A stretch of 64,000 nucleotides of DNA from Sorangium aterium (GTDB taxonomy: Bacteria; Myxococcota_A; Polyangia; Polyangiales; Polyangiaceae), in the NCBI RefSeq assembly GCF_028368935.1, contig NZ_JAQNDK010000001.1, positions 1,054,001 to 1,118,000 of the forward strand, read 5' to 3'. Of this stretch, positions 36,417-45,060 are shown piece by piece. Under the pieces are notes generated by a model. That model searched no databases and was not told where the DNA came from. It worked only from the letters and a program-made list of their open reading frames with translations. Within the stretch, counting starts at the first letter, position 1; every line of letters begins with the position of its first letter. The position numbers and the translations under genes were made by a program.

Positions 36417-37898
36417 TCAGCGCTTCTTCACACCGCCGCCGCGCTGGGCCTTCTCCGCCTCGTCGAGCCGCCGCCGCGCGTCGTCCAGGGCCGCCTGGCT
36501 GGCGTGGCCCTTCGGGAGCGCCTCGTAGCCGGCCACCTCCTCGCGCAGCGTGGCGATCTGCTCCGCGCCCCGCCCGAGCCGCTGCTGGATCTCCGCGCGG
36601 AGCTTCAGGTAGCGCAGCCGGCGCGGGCCATAGGCGCGCCCGACGGCGCGCTCCACCGCGGCGAGCGCCTCCGCCTCGCGGCCCATCGCGTGGAGCACCT
36701 GCGCGAGCCGCGCGGGCGGCTCGTACGACGCGGGCATCTGCGCCTCGCGCTGCGAGAGCATCGCGATCGCCTCCTCGCCGCGGCCGAGCGCGACATAGGC
36801 CATGGCGCGCCCGTAGTCGTACGCGGCGGCCGCCTCGGGCGTCTTCGCCTCCTTCGCGGCCCGCTCCAGCACGGCGAGCTTCGACTCGCTCGCAGCGCGG
36901 GCCCCGCCCGCATCGCCGAGCGCCTCGAGCCCCTCGGCGAGCAGGCCCCACGCGTCGGCCCTGTCGTCTGCGCTCGCGTCCGCGGGCGGGCTCGCGACGA
37001 TCGACCGCAGCCGGGCGACGGCCGCCTCGCGCGCGGCCCGCTGGGCCTTGCCGCCGGGGAGCGCGGCCGCGCAGGAGAGCAGGACGCTCGCGAAATCGGC
37101 GGGCAGCGCCGCGCCCTTCACCTCGCCGACGTGCGCGCTGCCGAGCTCCACGCACGCCGCAGCGTCCTTCTTGCGGTAGAGCGCCGCCAGGAGACCGAGC
37201 AGCGCCTCGCTGCGCCGCGGCCACGCCTCTCCGCCCCGGGCCAGGGCGCGCCGGTAGGCGGACACCGCCGCGGCGTGGTCACCGGCGCTGTGGGCCCGCT
37301 TCGCCTCGACGAGCAGGCGGTTCGGATCGTCCGCCGGCAGCGCCGACGCAGCCTTGGAATCCATCGCGAGCAGCGCGTCGCGGATCAGCTCGCGCAGCTC
37401 CTCGACCGAGGCGGCGCCCCGCCAGAGCCCGATCACCTCGCCGGCCGCCGGCTCGAGGACGAAGAACGTCGGCCACACCGTCACCTCGTGACGCTCCAGG
37501 AACGGCGCGCTCTCCGGTCGATCCGTGTCGACGTCCGCGAACACCACCCGATCGGCGAGCGGGCGCAGCGACGGATCCGTCAGCACGTAGTGCTTCATGC
37601 TCAGGCACGTGTGGCACCACGGCGCCCACGCATCGACGAACAGCGCCTTGCCCTCCGTCCGAGCCTTCTCGCGCGCGCGAGACACGTCGTCGTGGATGAA
37701 CTCGAGCGGCGGCCTCGCCGCGGTCGGCTCCGGCCTCTCGGCCGGCACCGGCCTCCCGGCGGGCTCCGCAGCCGCGGCCGCGGGCGCCGCGGCAGCCGGC
37801 GGCGCGGGCGCGCGCGGCGGCGGCGAGGCAGTACAGGCGGCGAGCGTGGAGAGCGCGGTCGCGGACAGGAGGACGGGGAGCGACGCCGTGGGACGCAC
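36417..37898 (-). CDS. Thioredoxin-fold lipoprotein with TPR-like repeats
   Basis: 493 residues from a GTG at 37898. That start gives a clean lipobox (ATALSTLAAC, Cys22), while the upstream frame is Arg-rich noise. After a Pro/Ala linker, residues about 65-185 form a thioredoxin-like domain with redox motif WAPWCHTC (C95, C98) and a cis-Pro loop VTVWPTFFV. The remainder (about 210-490) is Ala-rich helical repeats of TPR type (AVSAYRRALARGGEAWPRRSEAL, AMAYVALGRGEEAIAMLS). Likely an outer-membrane or periplasmic thiol-disulfide protein whose repeats bind a partner. It is downstream of the biosynthetic operon by 166 bp; a link is not established. Confidence 0.85.
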   Translation of the reverse strand: MRPTASLPVLLSATALSTLAACTASPPPRAPAPPAAAAPAAAAAEPAGRPVPAERPEPTAARPPLEFIHDDVSRAREKARTEGKALFVDAWAPWCHTCLSMKHYVLTDPSLRPLADRVVFADVDTDRPESAPFLERHEVTVWPTFFVLEPAAGEVIGLWRGAASVEELRELIRDALLAMDSKAASALPADDPNRLLVEAKRAHSAGDHAAAVSAYRRALARGGEAWPRRSEALLGLLAALYRKKDAAACVELGSAHVGEVKGAALPADFASVLLSCAAALPGGKAQRAAREAAVARLRSIVASPPADASADDRADAWGLLAEGLEALGDAGGARAASESKLAVLERAAKEAKTPEAAAAYDYGRAMAYVALGRGEEAIAMLSQREAQMPASYEPPARLAQVLHAMGREAEALAAVERAVGRAYGPRRLRYLKLRAEIQQRLGRGAEQIATLREEVAGYEALPKGHASQAALDDARRRLDEAEKAQRGGGVKKR

Positions 37899-38064
37899 GC
37901 CGCCATGGTAGCCCGAGCGCGGCGGCCACGACAGGGGTTCACCCGGACGGTCGCAGCCGCCAGCCCGCAGCCGGGTAGCAGCGCCGCGATCATCGCGACG
38001 CACGCGAGGCGCCGTCGAACGGCTCAACCAACAAGGAGCGTCGGCGTCATGAGCCGTGGCCATC

Positions 38065-39435
38065 CTATCTGGCGCCCTCGAGCGCTGCCGCGCCGTCCTC
38101 GCCTGCATGTGGCCGCGCGCCAGCCTCCCGGAGCGCCGACGGCTCGCTCCCGGTCTTGAAGCGCCGGTCGACCACGAGCGGGACCTTCCCCGTGCGCTCG
38201 CTCCGCAGCAGCGCGCCCTCCGCGAGGACGTCGACCGACACCAGGATCGAGCCCCGCTCGACGGACTTCCCGAGGACCGGCAGGCGTTCCAGGATCTTCC
38301 GCCGTATCTCTCTCTCGTCCAGGTGAGCGCCCTCGAGGCGGACCACCAGGTGGGCGTTGTGCTTGTAGCGATCGAGCACGATCTGCATGGCCGAGGGGCC
38401 CTCGTCGGAGAAGGCCTTGACGAGCTGGTGCACCCAGACCGTGGCGTCGCTCGAGAGCTTCAGGAACTCGCCCCCGCGGCCGAGGAACTCGATCTTTCGA
38501 TAGGGCAGCCCGCACGCGCATGCCTCGTCGAGGAAGCGGCCTCGATCGCCGATGTCGTAGCGGACCAGCGGATAGAGCGTCCGGTAGAGCGACGTGAGGA
38601 CGATGCGCCCCTCCTCGCCCTCCTCCACCGGCCTGCCGTCGTCGTCGACGATCTCGACGTGGTTGAAATCGTCGAGGGTGTGGTGCTCGTTCCCCGTGCA
38701 ATGCGAGCACTGGAAGCCGAACTGCAGGGCGTCGACCGACGCGATCACGGAGGCGATGCGCCTCACCCCCATGTGCGTCCTGAGCCAGTCGGCGTCCACC
38801 GGCGACAGCCCAGCGCCGCCGTAGAGGAGCAGCTCGAAGCCGAAGGACGGCTCGACCTCGTGGATCTTGCGCAGCTTGTGCATGAAGGAGAGCGGATTGG
38901 CGAACAGCACGTCGATGCGCATCCGGCGGGCGGCGTTGAGGAAGAAGGCCGGCTCGACGTGGGGGCCAAAGGGCAAGCTGCGCGCCCCGAGCTCGAGCAG
39001 CTCGTGCTCCAGCGTGATCAGCCCGCCATAGAGCTCGCCGATGGCGAGGCAATTGGCGACATTGTGCTCCTTGCGCACCCCCATCAGGCTCAGCATCCTG
39101 ACGCCGGAGCGGATCATCTCCCTGATCTCGGCGCCCGAGTAGATCGAGAACTTCGGCTCTCCGGAGGTCCCGCCCGTCTGGAGGACGACGCCGCCGTGCT
39201 CCTCGCCGCTCTTCAGGCGCTCGGGGGCCGTCATCATCGCGTCGCTGTAGGCCTTCTGCGTGGTGACCGGGGCCAGCGCCAGCGCGTCGAAGCCGGTCGC
39301 GTCCCGCGGGAGGATCCCCGCGTAGTATTCGGCGCGGCGCGCGGCGGTGAGCACCCGGTCCAGGCGTCCCACGACCTCCCTACGGAGCTCCCGTGCCGTG
39401 CGCGCCGCCGGCGCGCTCTCGTATCTCATGCTCAT
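38065..39435 (-). CDS. PaaK-like adenylate-forming ligase
   Basis: 456 residues, similar in length to phenylacetate-CoA ligase. It activates a carboxylic acid as an adenylate and then passes it to CoA or another acceptor. Visible motifs: P-loop-like QTGGTSGEPKF, aromatic/acid core LLLYGGAGLSPVDADWL, VRYDIGDRGRF, LGRGGEFLKLSS, and a C-terminal RTGKVPLVVDRRF with the likely catalytic Lys. CSHC and CAC segments may hold zinc. The ATG at 39435 follows GGAGG and overlaps the MFS gene stop by 4 nt (ATGA). It is the last gene of the six-gene operon. Substrate unknown. Confidence 0.87.
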   Translation of the reverse strand: MSMRYESAPAARTARELRREVVGRLDRVLTAARRAEYYAGILPRDATGFDALALAPVTTQKAYSDAMMTAPERLKSGEEHGGVVLQTGGTSGEPKFSIYSGAEIREMIRSGVRMLSLMGVRKEHNVANCLAIGELYGGLITLEHELLELGARSLPFGPHVEPAFFLNAARRMRIDVLFANPLSFMHKLRKIHEVEPSFGFELLLYGGAGLSPVDADWLRTHMGVRRIASVIASVDALQFGFQCSHCTGNEHHTLDDFNHVEIVDDDGRPVEEGEEGRIVLTSLYRTLYPLVRYDIGDRGRFLDEACACGLPYRKIEFLGRGGEFLKLSSDATVWVHQLVKAFSDEGPSAMQIVLDRYKHNAHLVVRLEGAHLDEREIRRKILERLPVLGKSVERGSILVSVDVLAEGALLRSERTGKVPLVVDRRFKTGSEPSALREAGARPHAGEDGAAALEGAR

Positions 39436-40613
39436 GACATTTCCTCCGAAAAGGCCTGACGGCCGACTGCTAGGGTGACGAGGCAGAACAGGGTGGCCAT
39501 GCCCGCGACGAAGCCGACGCCCCACGGCGCGCTCCAGCTCAGCATCTTGGTCGTGCCGCCGATGCCGATGACGGTGACGATGGACACCAGCAGAAAGCGG
39601 AAGCTCGATATGCGGCCCTTCTGCGCCGGCGGCATCCGCTGGTAGAGCTTCGACGTGAGCAGCGCGTTGGTGAAGCCGATCGCGGCGCCGAGGCCCAGGA
39701 ACGACGCGGTCGTCGCCGCCCTGCTCCGCGCGACCGTGATGACCGTGAGGAACAGGACCTGGAGCAGCTGAAACCCGACGAGGTGCCGCGGGCTCCCCCC
39801 CTTCCTCGCGAGCAGGAACGTGATGACCGCCCCGGCCGCGAACGCACCGTCCAGCCCCGAGAGCCACACCGCATCGCCGCCGAACCGGCTGTTGACGAGC
39901 GGCACGAGGATCAGGTTCAAGCATGCCATGACGGCGAGATCGCCTGTCGAGATCGCCACGTGGACGAAGAGCGACGGCGTGCGCCGCATCCCTTGCGCCA
40001 GCTCCTTCCAGTCCTTGATCACCTGCGAGACCGAGACGAGCGCGGCGCGCCGCGCCGGATCGCCGGAGACCTCCAGCCTCCAGAGGATCAGGCTCGTGGC
40101 CAGGAACAACCCAGCGTCGATGAGGAACACGACGGAGTAGCTGAGGCGCGCGAGCAGCACGCCGACGGCCCCGACGCCGAGCAGCTGACCGAGCTGGAGC
40201 AGCAGCATCGCGAGCGACGAGTAGCGGACCTGCTCCTCTTTCGCGACCACCCCCGGCACCAGCGCGAAGGCGGCGGTCTTGTAGAAATGGGAGCCTACCT
40301 TGAGCAGCGCCGAGAGGGCCACGACGGCGATCGTGGCCTCGTACCCTGGATGGAGCGCCAGCGCGGCCAGCATCACCATGATGAGCGCGCGGTTGATCCC
40401 GGCGGCCGAGGCGACGAGCTTGGGATTGAGCCTGTCGATGATCGGCCCCGCGTAGATCTGGCTCAGCACGCCGATCAGGTAGTCGAAGCCGAGCACGAAC
40501 GCGAAGGACGACACCGCTCCTGTCCGGTCGAACAGGAACTTGCCCAGCGCCAGCGTGTGCATTCCATCGGCGACGTTGGTGAGGAGCGTCGCGGTCAGGA
40601 GGCGCCGCTTCAA
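39432..40613 (-). CDS. MFS transporter, probable exporter of the pathway product
   Basis: 393 residues with about 12 hydrophobic segments and MFS-type loops (YAGPIIDRLNPKLVASAAGINRALI; LLARKGGSPRHLV). It starts at TTG (40613), well placed after GGAGG, with TTG overlapping the ATP-grasp stop (TTGA). This kind of MFS protein, related to multidrug or enterobactin exporters, usually exports the product and gives self-resistance. Coupled on both sides by 4-nt overlaps, so it is made in fixed ratio with the ATP-grasp and adenylating enzymes. Confidence 0.88.
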   Translation of the reverse strand: MKRRLLTATLLTNVADGMHTLALGKFLFDRTGAVSSFAFVLGFDYLIGVLSQIYAGPIIDRLNPKLVASAAGINRALIMVMLAALALHPGYEATIAVVALSALLKVGSHFYKTAAFALVPGVVAKEEQVRYSSLAMLLLQLGQLLGVGAVGVLLARLSYSVVFLIDAGLFLATSLILWRLEVSGDPARRAALVSVSQVIKDWKELAQGMRRTPSLFVHVAISTGDLAVMACLNLILVPLVNSRFGGDAVWLSGLDGAFAAGAVITFLLARKGGSPRHLVGFQLLQVLFLTVITVARSRAATTASFLGLGAAIGFTNALLTSKLYQRMPPAQKGRISSFRFLLVSIVTVIGIGGTTKMLSWSAPWGVGFVAGMATLFCLVTLAVGRQAFSEEMS

Positions 40614-41863
40614 CTGAGCACCTCCGTCGCGTGCGGGACGACCCGGATCTCCTCGCTGAGCCGCCGCACGACCTCGGCGACCTCGGCGCTGTCCCCGCCG
40701 CGCAGGATTGCCGCGGCGGGGACTTCCCAGTACTGGTGCGTCACCGATTTCTTCAGCCGGTCGTGGGGCTGCGCGACACGGAGCTTCACGACAGCGCCCG
40801 AGCCCGGGAGCCAGTCAGGCGTCGTCACACGGCACGAGGCCTCGGGAAAATGATGGCCCGGCACGACCAGCCAGCCGAACCACGGCCCCTCTGTCTTCGT
40901 GACCTCCCGGACGGGCCCCCCGGGCAACGGGCGACCGAGCCGCCGCGCCTGAGCCCGGATGAGGACGTCGATCTCCTCGGTCGGTATGTGGACGCCGGTC
41001 GAGGCCTCCGTCGCCGGGATGACATCGGCGCCGCCCGCGCGGTTGGCGACCTCCAGGAACACGAGCTCCTCCGGCCCCTCGATCACCTCGAGGTGGAAGG
41101 CGCCGTCGACGATGCCGACCGCGCGCAGGCAATCGAGGAAGAACGCCCGGTACTGGTCCGACATCCTGAACTGCGCCGAGCCGAGCGGCTTGCTGCCCCA
41201 CGCGTACTCGAGCGGCGTGTTGACGTAGCGGCTCGCCACGATGAGGCGCGGGGCGCCCCCATCCATCACGCCGTCGACATGGAGGATGGGCCCCTCGACG
41301 AACTCCTCGATCTCTCCGTCCGCGTAATACTCGTCGTTCTCCGGCCGGACGACGAAGGCGAGCGCCTCGCGCGGTGAGCCGAAGACGTGCACGCCGATGC
41401 TGCTGGCGCCCAGCGTCGGCTTCAGGATGGTGCGCCCCTCCCACGGCACGGACGCGACCGGGGCGCCCTTCTCCACCGTCCGGAGGTCGATGTTGCGCGG
41501 GCTCCTCAGGCCGGCCGCCGCCACGAGCCGCTTCATGAGGATCTTGTCCTTGAACTTCAGCAGCTCGTCGTAGCGAGGACCCGGGATCCCGAGGTGCTCG
41601 CGCACCTCGCCCGCCTCGTGCAGGTCGAACTCCGACAGGGCCATGACCATCTCGTAGCCGTCCGCCGCCGAGACGATCGCGTTGATCTCCACGTGACGCT
41701 TCGCCACGCCTGGGATCACGAGCCTCTCGCAGCGCAGACCGGCCGGCAGATCCGCGATGCGCGCCGCCGTACCCACGTACGTGACGTCGTGCGCGCCGTG
41801 ATCGAGCGCGCGATGATACTCCATTTTTCGATAAGGCACGGTGTGCATGATGAGGATTTTCAT
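40610..41863 (-). CDS. ATP-grasp carboxylate-amine ligase
   Basis: 417 residues. An N-terminal Rossmann-like preATP-grasp part (MKILIMHTVPYRKMEYHRALDHG) is followed by the ATP-grasp fold: FKDKILMKRLVAAAGLRSP, TILKPTLGASSIGVHVF (phosphate loop and Lys), EEFVEGPILHVDGVMDGG, and the Mg2+-binding end FHLEVIEGPEELVFLEVANRAGG. Such ligases join an acyl phosphate to an amine or other nucleophile, forming an amide bond. It sits between the FabH-like gene (12-bp gap) and the MFS gene (4-nt overlap) and probably couples the two halves of the product. Substrates are unknown. Confidence 0.9.
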   Translation of the reverse strand: MKILIMHTVPYRKMEYHRALDHGAHDVTYVGTAARIADLPAGLRCERLVIPGVAKRHVEINAIVSAADGYEMVMALSEFDLHEAGEVREHLGIPGPRYDELLKFKDKILMKRLVAAAGLRSPRNIDLRTVEKGAPVASVPWEGRTILKPTLGASSIGVHVFGSPREALAFVVRPENDEYYADGEIEEFVEGPILHVDGVMDGGAPRLIVASRYVNTPLEYAWGSKPLGSAQFRMSDQYRAFFLDCLRAVGIVDGAFHLEVIEGPEELVFLEVANRAGGADVIPATEASTGVHIPTEEIDVLIRAQARRLGRPLPGGPVREVTKTEGPWFGWLVVPGHHFPEASCRVTTPDWLPGSGAVVKLRVAQPHDRLKKSVTHQYWEVPAAAILRGGDSAEVAEVVRRLSEEIRVVPHATEVLS

Positions 41864-41875
41864 ACCTGGGACCTT

Positions 41876-42829
41876 TCAGACCTGAATGAGGCTCGCTCCC
41901 CAAGAGAAGCCCACGCCGCTCGACACGACGACGACCCGCTGACCGGGACGGAGCCTCTTCGTCCTGAGGCCGTCGGCGAGCGCGAGGGCCGTGTCCGTGG
42001 AGCCGAGGTGACCGTAGTCGCGGAAGCTAAGATACGACTGCGACTCGCTGAGGCCGAAGCGCGCGAGGACCTCGCGCAGCACCCGCTGATCGCCCTGGTT
42101 CATGAACAGATAATCGATGTCCCGCGCCCGCAGGTTGGCCTCGTCCAGGACCTGCCCAACCAGCCTGGTGATGTAGTGCAGATACTGATCATGAAGGCTC
42201 ACCTCCGCCGTGCACGGCTCCGTGACGATCGTGGACGCGCCCCGGGGGAGCTTGTACAGATCCACGTACGTGCCGTCCGTCGCGAACGCGCTCGACAGGA
42301 CGTGGAGCGACGGCGCGTACCGGTCGCACAGCAGCGCCGAGGCGGCGTCGGCGAAGTTGAACAGGCTCTTCGACCCGGGATCCGTGTGATCGACGTAGCT
42401 CGACAGCGTGTCGGCGCAGATCAGGAGCGCCCGCCGGTAGGAAGAGGTCGCCAGCATCAGCCCCTTGATCACGTGGAGCGCCGCGTTCAGCGAGTTGCAG
42501 CCGTTGCTCAGCTCGAAGCAGAACGCGCCCTTCGCGCCGATGGCCGCCTGGATCTTGCCTGCCGGTGACCAGAGCGCGTGGTCGGTGAGGCCGGTCGAGG
42601 CGTAGACCAGGAGATCGATGCTGTCCGATGCGAAGGGGTGGCGCGCCCTCAGATCGTCGATCGCCTCCAGCGCGAGCTCGACGCACCGCCGCCCTTGCGC
42701 CACCGGCTTGGAGGCGAGCTGCATCTTGTCCGTGAAGAACTCGATCGGCACCCCGGACGCCGCGCTGATCGAAGAGGCGCTCATGCGCGCCGGCGGGACG
42801 CAGAGCCCTAGTTCAACGATGCCAAACAT
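41876..42829 (-). CDS. Divergent FabH-like (KAS III) condensing/acyltransferase enzyme
   Basis: 317 residues, the same length as E. coli FabH. The nucleophile Cys111 is in FELSNGCNSLNAAL. The usual His of HQAN is Asn here (FMNQGDQ, N244), and the usual Asn of the GNTSAAS block is His (DYGHLGSTD, H274), so the two partner residues look exchanged. C-terminal VVVSSGVGFSWGASLI is typical of the fold. Such variants may transfer an acyl group or condense unusual substrates. The gene is in the operon between the dioxygenase (16-bp gap) and ATP-grasp (12-bp gap) genes, preceded by GCAGGAAG. It is not a housekeeping FabH: no fatty-acid genes are near. Confidence 0.87.
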   Translation of the reverse strand: MFGIVELGLCVPPARMSASSISAASGVPIEFFTDKMQLASKPVAQGRRCVELALEAIDDLRARHPFASDSIDLLVYASTGLTDHALWSPAGKIQAAIGAKGAFCFELSNGCNSLNAALHVIKGLMLATSSYRRALLICADTLSSYVDHTDPGSKSLFNFADAASALLCDRYAPSLHVLSSAFATDGTYVDLYKLPRGASTIVTEPCTAEVSLHDQYLHYITRLVGQVLDEANLRARDIDYLFMNQGDQRVLREVLARFGLSESQSYLSFRDYGHLGSTDTALALADGLRTKRLRPGQRVVVVSSGVGFSWGASLIQV

Positions 42830-42845
42830 GCTTCCTGCTCCGCGG

Positions 42846-43685
42846 TCAGCGCGTCACGCCGGACTCGATGGACAGGCGGTACATCGTGCGCGGGATCTCG
42901 GGGTCGGAGGCCATCGCGGCGTGGATCAGCGACGGGTTGTCCCAGATCAAGAGGTCGCCGACACGCCATTGGTGGCGGTAGATGGCGTGCTCGCGCGTCG
43001 CGTGCGCGTGCAGCTCCTCGAGCATCTGCTGGCTCTGCTCCCACCCCATCCCCTCGAAGCTCAGGGTGTATCCGTCGCTGATATAGAGCGCGGGCCGCCC
43101 GGTGAGCGGGTGCTTGCGGACGACGGGGTGGGTGACATCGGGGATGGTGAGCCGCAAGCGATCGTCGATCTCCCGGAGCGACTGACCCACGTCCTGGGCC
43201 GTGACCTTGTATCGCTTGCGGATCGTGTGGACGGCCGTGCGTCCCTCCAGCGTCGCGCGGAGCTCCGGCGAGAGCTCGTCGAGGGCGAGGTACATGGAGG
43301 CGAACAGCGTGTCCCCCCCCGCCGGCGGCACCTTGAGGGAGTAGAGGAGCGTCGTGTTCGCGGGGTTCGCGATGTACGAAGAGTCCGAGTGCCAGAAGTT
43401 GCCCACGCGCGCGACGCCGAGCGGCTTCCCGTCGACCTTCTCGTTCGACGTGACGAGGATCTCGTCGAACTCCGGGTGGCGGTAGTTCGAGAGGAGGAAC
43501 GGCAAGATCGGCCCCATGCGCCGGCCCGTGGCGACGAGCTCGGCGGGCATCAGCTCCTGATCGCGGAGCAGGAGGAGCTGGTGCCGGAGCAGGAGGTCGA
43601 GCAGCGCCCCCCCGTTGCGTCTCACGTCGAAGCCGACCAGCTCGGCGCCGAAGTACTTTGAAAGAGGCCTCGATTCATAGCTCAT
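42846..43685 (-). CDS. TauD/TfdA-family Fe(II)/2-oxoglutarate dioxygenase
   Basis: 279 residues. The metal triad is present: H99 and D101 (GNFWHSDSSY), H255 (NPSLIHAAM); R270 (TMYRLSI) binds 2-oxoglutarate. The overall sequence follows TauD (PLSKYFGAELVGFDV start, ANTTLLYSLKVPPAGGDTLFASMYLALDEL). It should hydroxylate or desaturate a pathway intermediate in the cytoplasm. The ATG at 43685 follows GGAG; 20 more in-frame codons upstream include a Phe run encoded by the 15-A tract and are rejected. Second gene of the operon, 139 bp after the oxoamine synthase gene. Confidence 0.92.
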   Translation of the reverse strand: MSYESRPLSKYFGAELVGFDVRRNGGALLDLLLRHQLLLLRDQELMPAELVATGRRMGPILPFLLSNYRHPEFDEILVTSNEKVDGKPLGVARVGNFWHSDSSYIANPANTTLLYSLKVPPAGGDTLFASMYLALDELSPELRATLEGRTAVHTIRKRYKVTAQDVGQSLREIDDRLRLTIPDVTHPVVRKHPLTGRPALYISDGYTLSFEGMGWEQSQQMLEELHAHATREHAIYRHQWRVGDLLIWDNPSLIHAAMASDPEIPRTMYRLSIESGVTR

Positions 43686-43716
43686 ACGCAGTTCTCCAAT
43701 GGCCAAGCAGGCCCTC

Positions 43717-43731
43717 AAAAAAAAAAAAAAA
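43717..43731. repeat. 15-nt A homopolymer inside the operon
   Basis: Fifteen consecutive A on the plus strand (T on the coding strand) sit in the 139-bp gap between the oxoamine synthase stop (43825) and the dioxygenase ATG (43685). Read in the operon direction it is a U15 tract following GC-rich sequence, so it could partly terminate transcription. It could also be a slippage-prone tract that changes spacing. Confidence 0.75.
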
Positions 43732-43824
43732 TAATGACTCGACATACCCGCGCGAGATGCTCGGGGAATGCCGCGCTCCCCGCGTCCTTCGCGTCGAAAT
43801 GCGCCGCGGATCTGCTCAGTGGCT

Positions 43825-45060
43825 TCAGCTGGTCGCGGCGATGATGTGCGCCAGCGCGATGACGAAAGCGCGAATCTCGCGCTCTGTGTGCGACGAGGAC
43901 ACGATCACGCGGAGCCGCTCCTGCCCGCGCGGCACGCTCGGGAAATTGATGGGTTGCACGTAGAAGCCGTGCTCTCTGAGCAAGGTATCCGAGATGCTCT
44001 TGCACCTGAAGGAGTCGCCGATCATCACCGGCACGATGTGGCTCGGGCTGTCCATGACCGGGAGACCGTGGCGTCGGAGCTCGTCCTTGAGCAGGCTCAC
44101 GTTGGCGAAGAGCCGCTCCCGCTCGACGTTGCTCTGCTTCAGGTGCCGCACCGACGCCAGCGCGGCGGCCAGGACGAGCGGCGGGAGCGAGGTCGTGAAG
44201 ATGAAGCCCGGCGCCATGAGCCGGACGGCGTCGACGACGAAGCGGTCCCCCACCACGTAGCCGCCGGTCGCCCCGTGGGCCTTGCCGAAGCCGCCCTGGA
44301 ACATGTCGATCTCGTGTGCCAGGCCCAGGGAGTCCGCGACGCCGGCCCCGGTACGACCGTAGACCCCGACGCCGTGGGTCTCGTCGAGGAAGATCATGGC
44401 GTTGTGACGGTGCTTGAGGCGACACACCTCTTCGAGCAGCCCGAAATGGCCGTCCATCGAGTAGATCGACTCGAGGACGATCAGCTTCGGCGCGTCCGCC
44501 GGCAAGGCCTTGAGCTTGGCCTCGAGATCCGAGACCGAGTTGTGCTCGAAGATGACCCTCTTGAGCCCGCTCTTGCGGATGCCTTCGATGAGCGACCGGT
44601 GGTTCTTGCTGTCCGAGAGCACGGTGATCTCGGGCATCAGCTTGCCGATGACGCCCAGCGTCTCCTCGTTCGCCACGTAGCCGCTGTTGAAGAGCAGAGC
44701 GGACTCCTTGCCGTGCAAGGCTGCGAGCTCGGCTTCCAGCTCCACGTGGTAGTGGGAGGTGCCGGAGATGTTGCGCGAGCCGCCGGAGCCGAGGCCTTGC
44801 TCGTCGAGCACGTTCCGGGCTGCAGCGACCACGCGCTCGTGGTTGCTCATCCCGAGGTAGTCGTTGCTGCAGAACACGCTCGCCTTGTGCTGCGCGCCGC
44901 GCCTGTCGAAATAGGCGTTCGGGTAGTCGTCGGCGATGCGGCGGAGCGGCAGGAACGTCCGGTAGCTGCCGTCCACCATGGCCTTGGTGACAAAATCCGC
45001 TGCTGCCTTCACGAGGACGTTGCGTTGATTGCGAGAACTGACGGGAGTCGTCTGCGTCAC
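43825..45060 (-). CDS. Alpha-oxoamine synthase, ALA-synthase-like
   Basis: 411 residues, PLP-dependent. It should condense an amino acid with an acyl-CoA with loss of CO2. PLP Lys260 is in GGFGKAHGATGG, the ring-binding Asp226 in FLDETHG, and His154 in SDSKNHRSLIEG. It is close to bacterial 5-aminolevulinate synthases (SYRTFLPLRRI, CSNDYLGMSNH, SRNISGTSHYHVELEAE, APGFIFTTSLPP, VQPINFPSVPRGQERLR). It departs from them where ALA synthases have TRN (here SRN) and the RFTPxP end (here RVIVSSS). GTG start after AAGGAG. It heads the operon, so a biosynthetic role is favoured over heme supply. Confidence 0.9.
   Translation of the reverse strand: MTQTTPVSSRNQRNVLVKAAADFVTKAMVDGSYRTFLPLRRIADDYPNAYFDRRGAQHKASVFCSNDYLGMSNHERVVAAARNVLDEQGLGSGGSRNISGTSHYHVELEAELAALHGKESALLFNSGYVANEETLGVIGKLMPEITVLSDSKNHRSLIEGIRKSGLKRVIFEHNSVSDLEAKLKALPADAPKLIVLESIYSMDGHFGLLEEVCRLKHRHNAMIFLDETHGVGVYGRTGAGVADSLGLAHEIDMFQGGFGKAHGATGGYVVGDRFVVDAVRLMAPGFIFTTSLPPLVLAAALASVRHLKQSNVERERLFANVSLLKDELRRHGLPVMDSPSHIVPVMIGDSFRCKSISDTLLREHGFYVQPINFPSVPRGQERLRVIVSSSHTEREIRAFVIALAHIIAATS

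Noticed and set aside
43686-43745. Longer dioxygenase start with a Phe run
   Set aside because: The extension is encoded by the homopolymer tract and has no ribosome site, while the ATG at 43685 has GGAG at good spacing and matches the family start.
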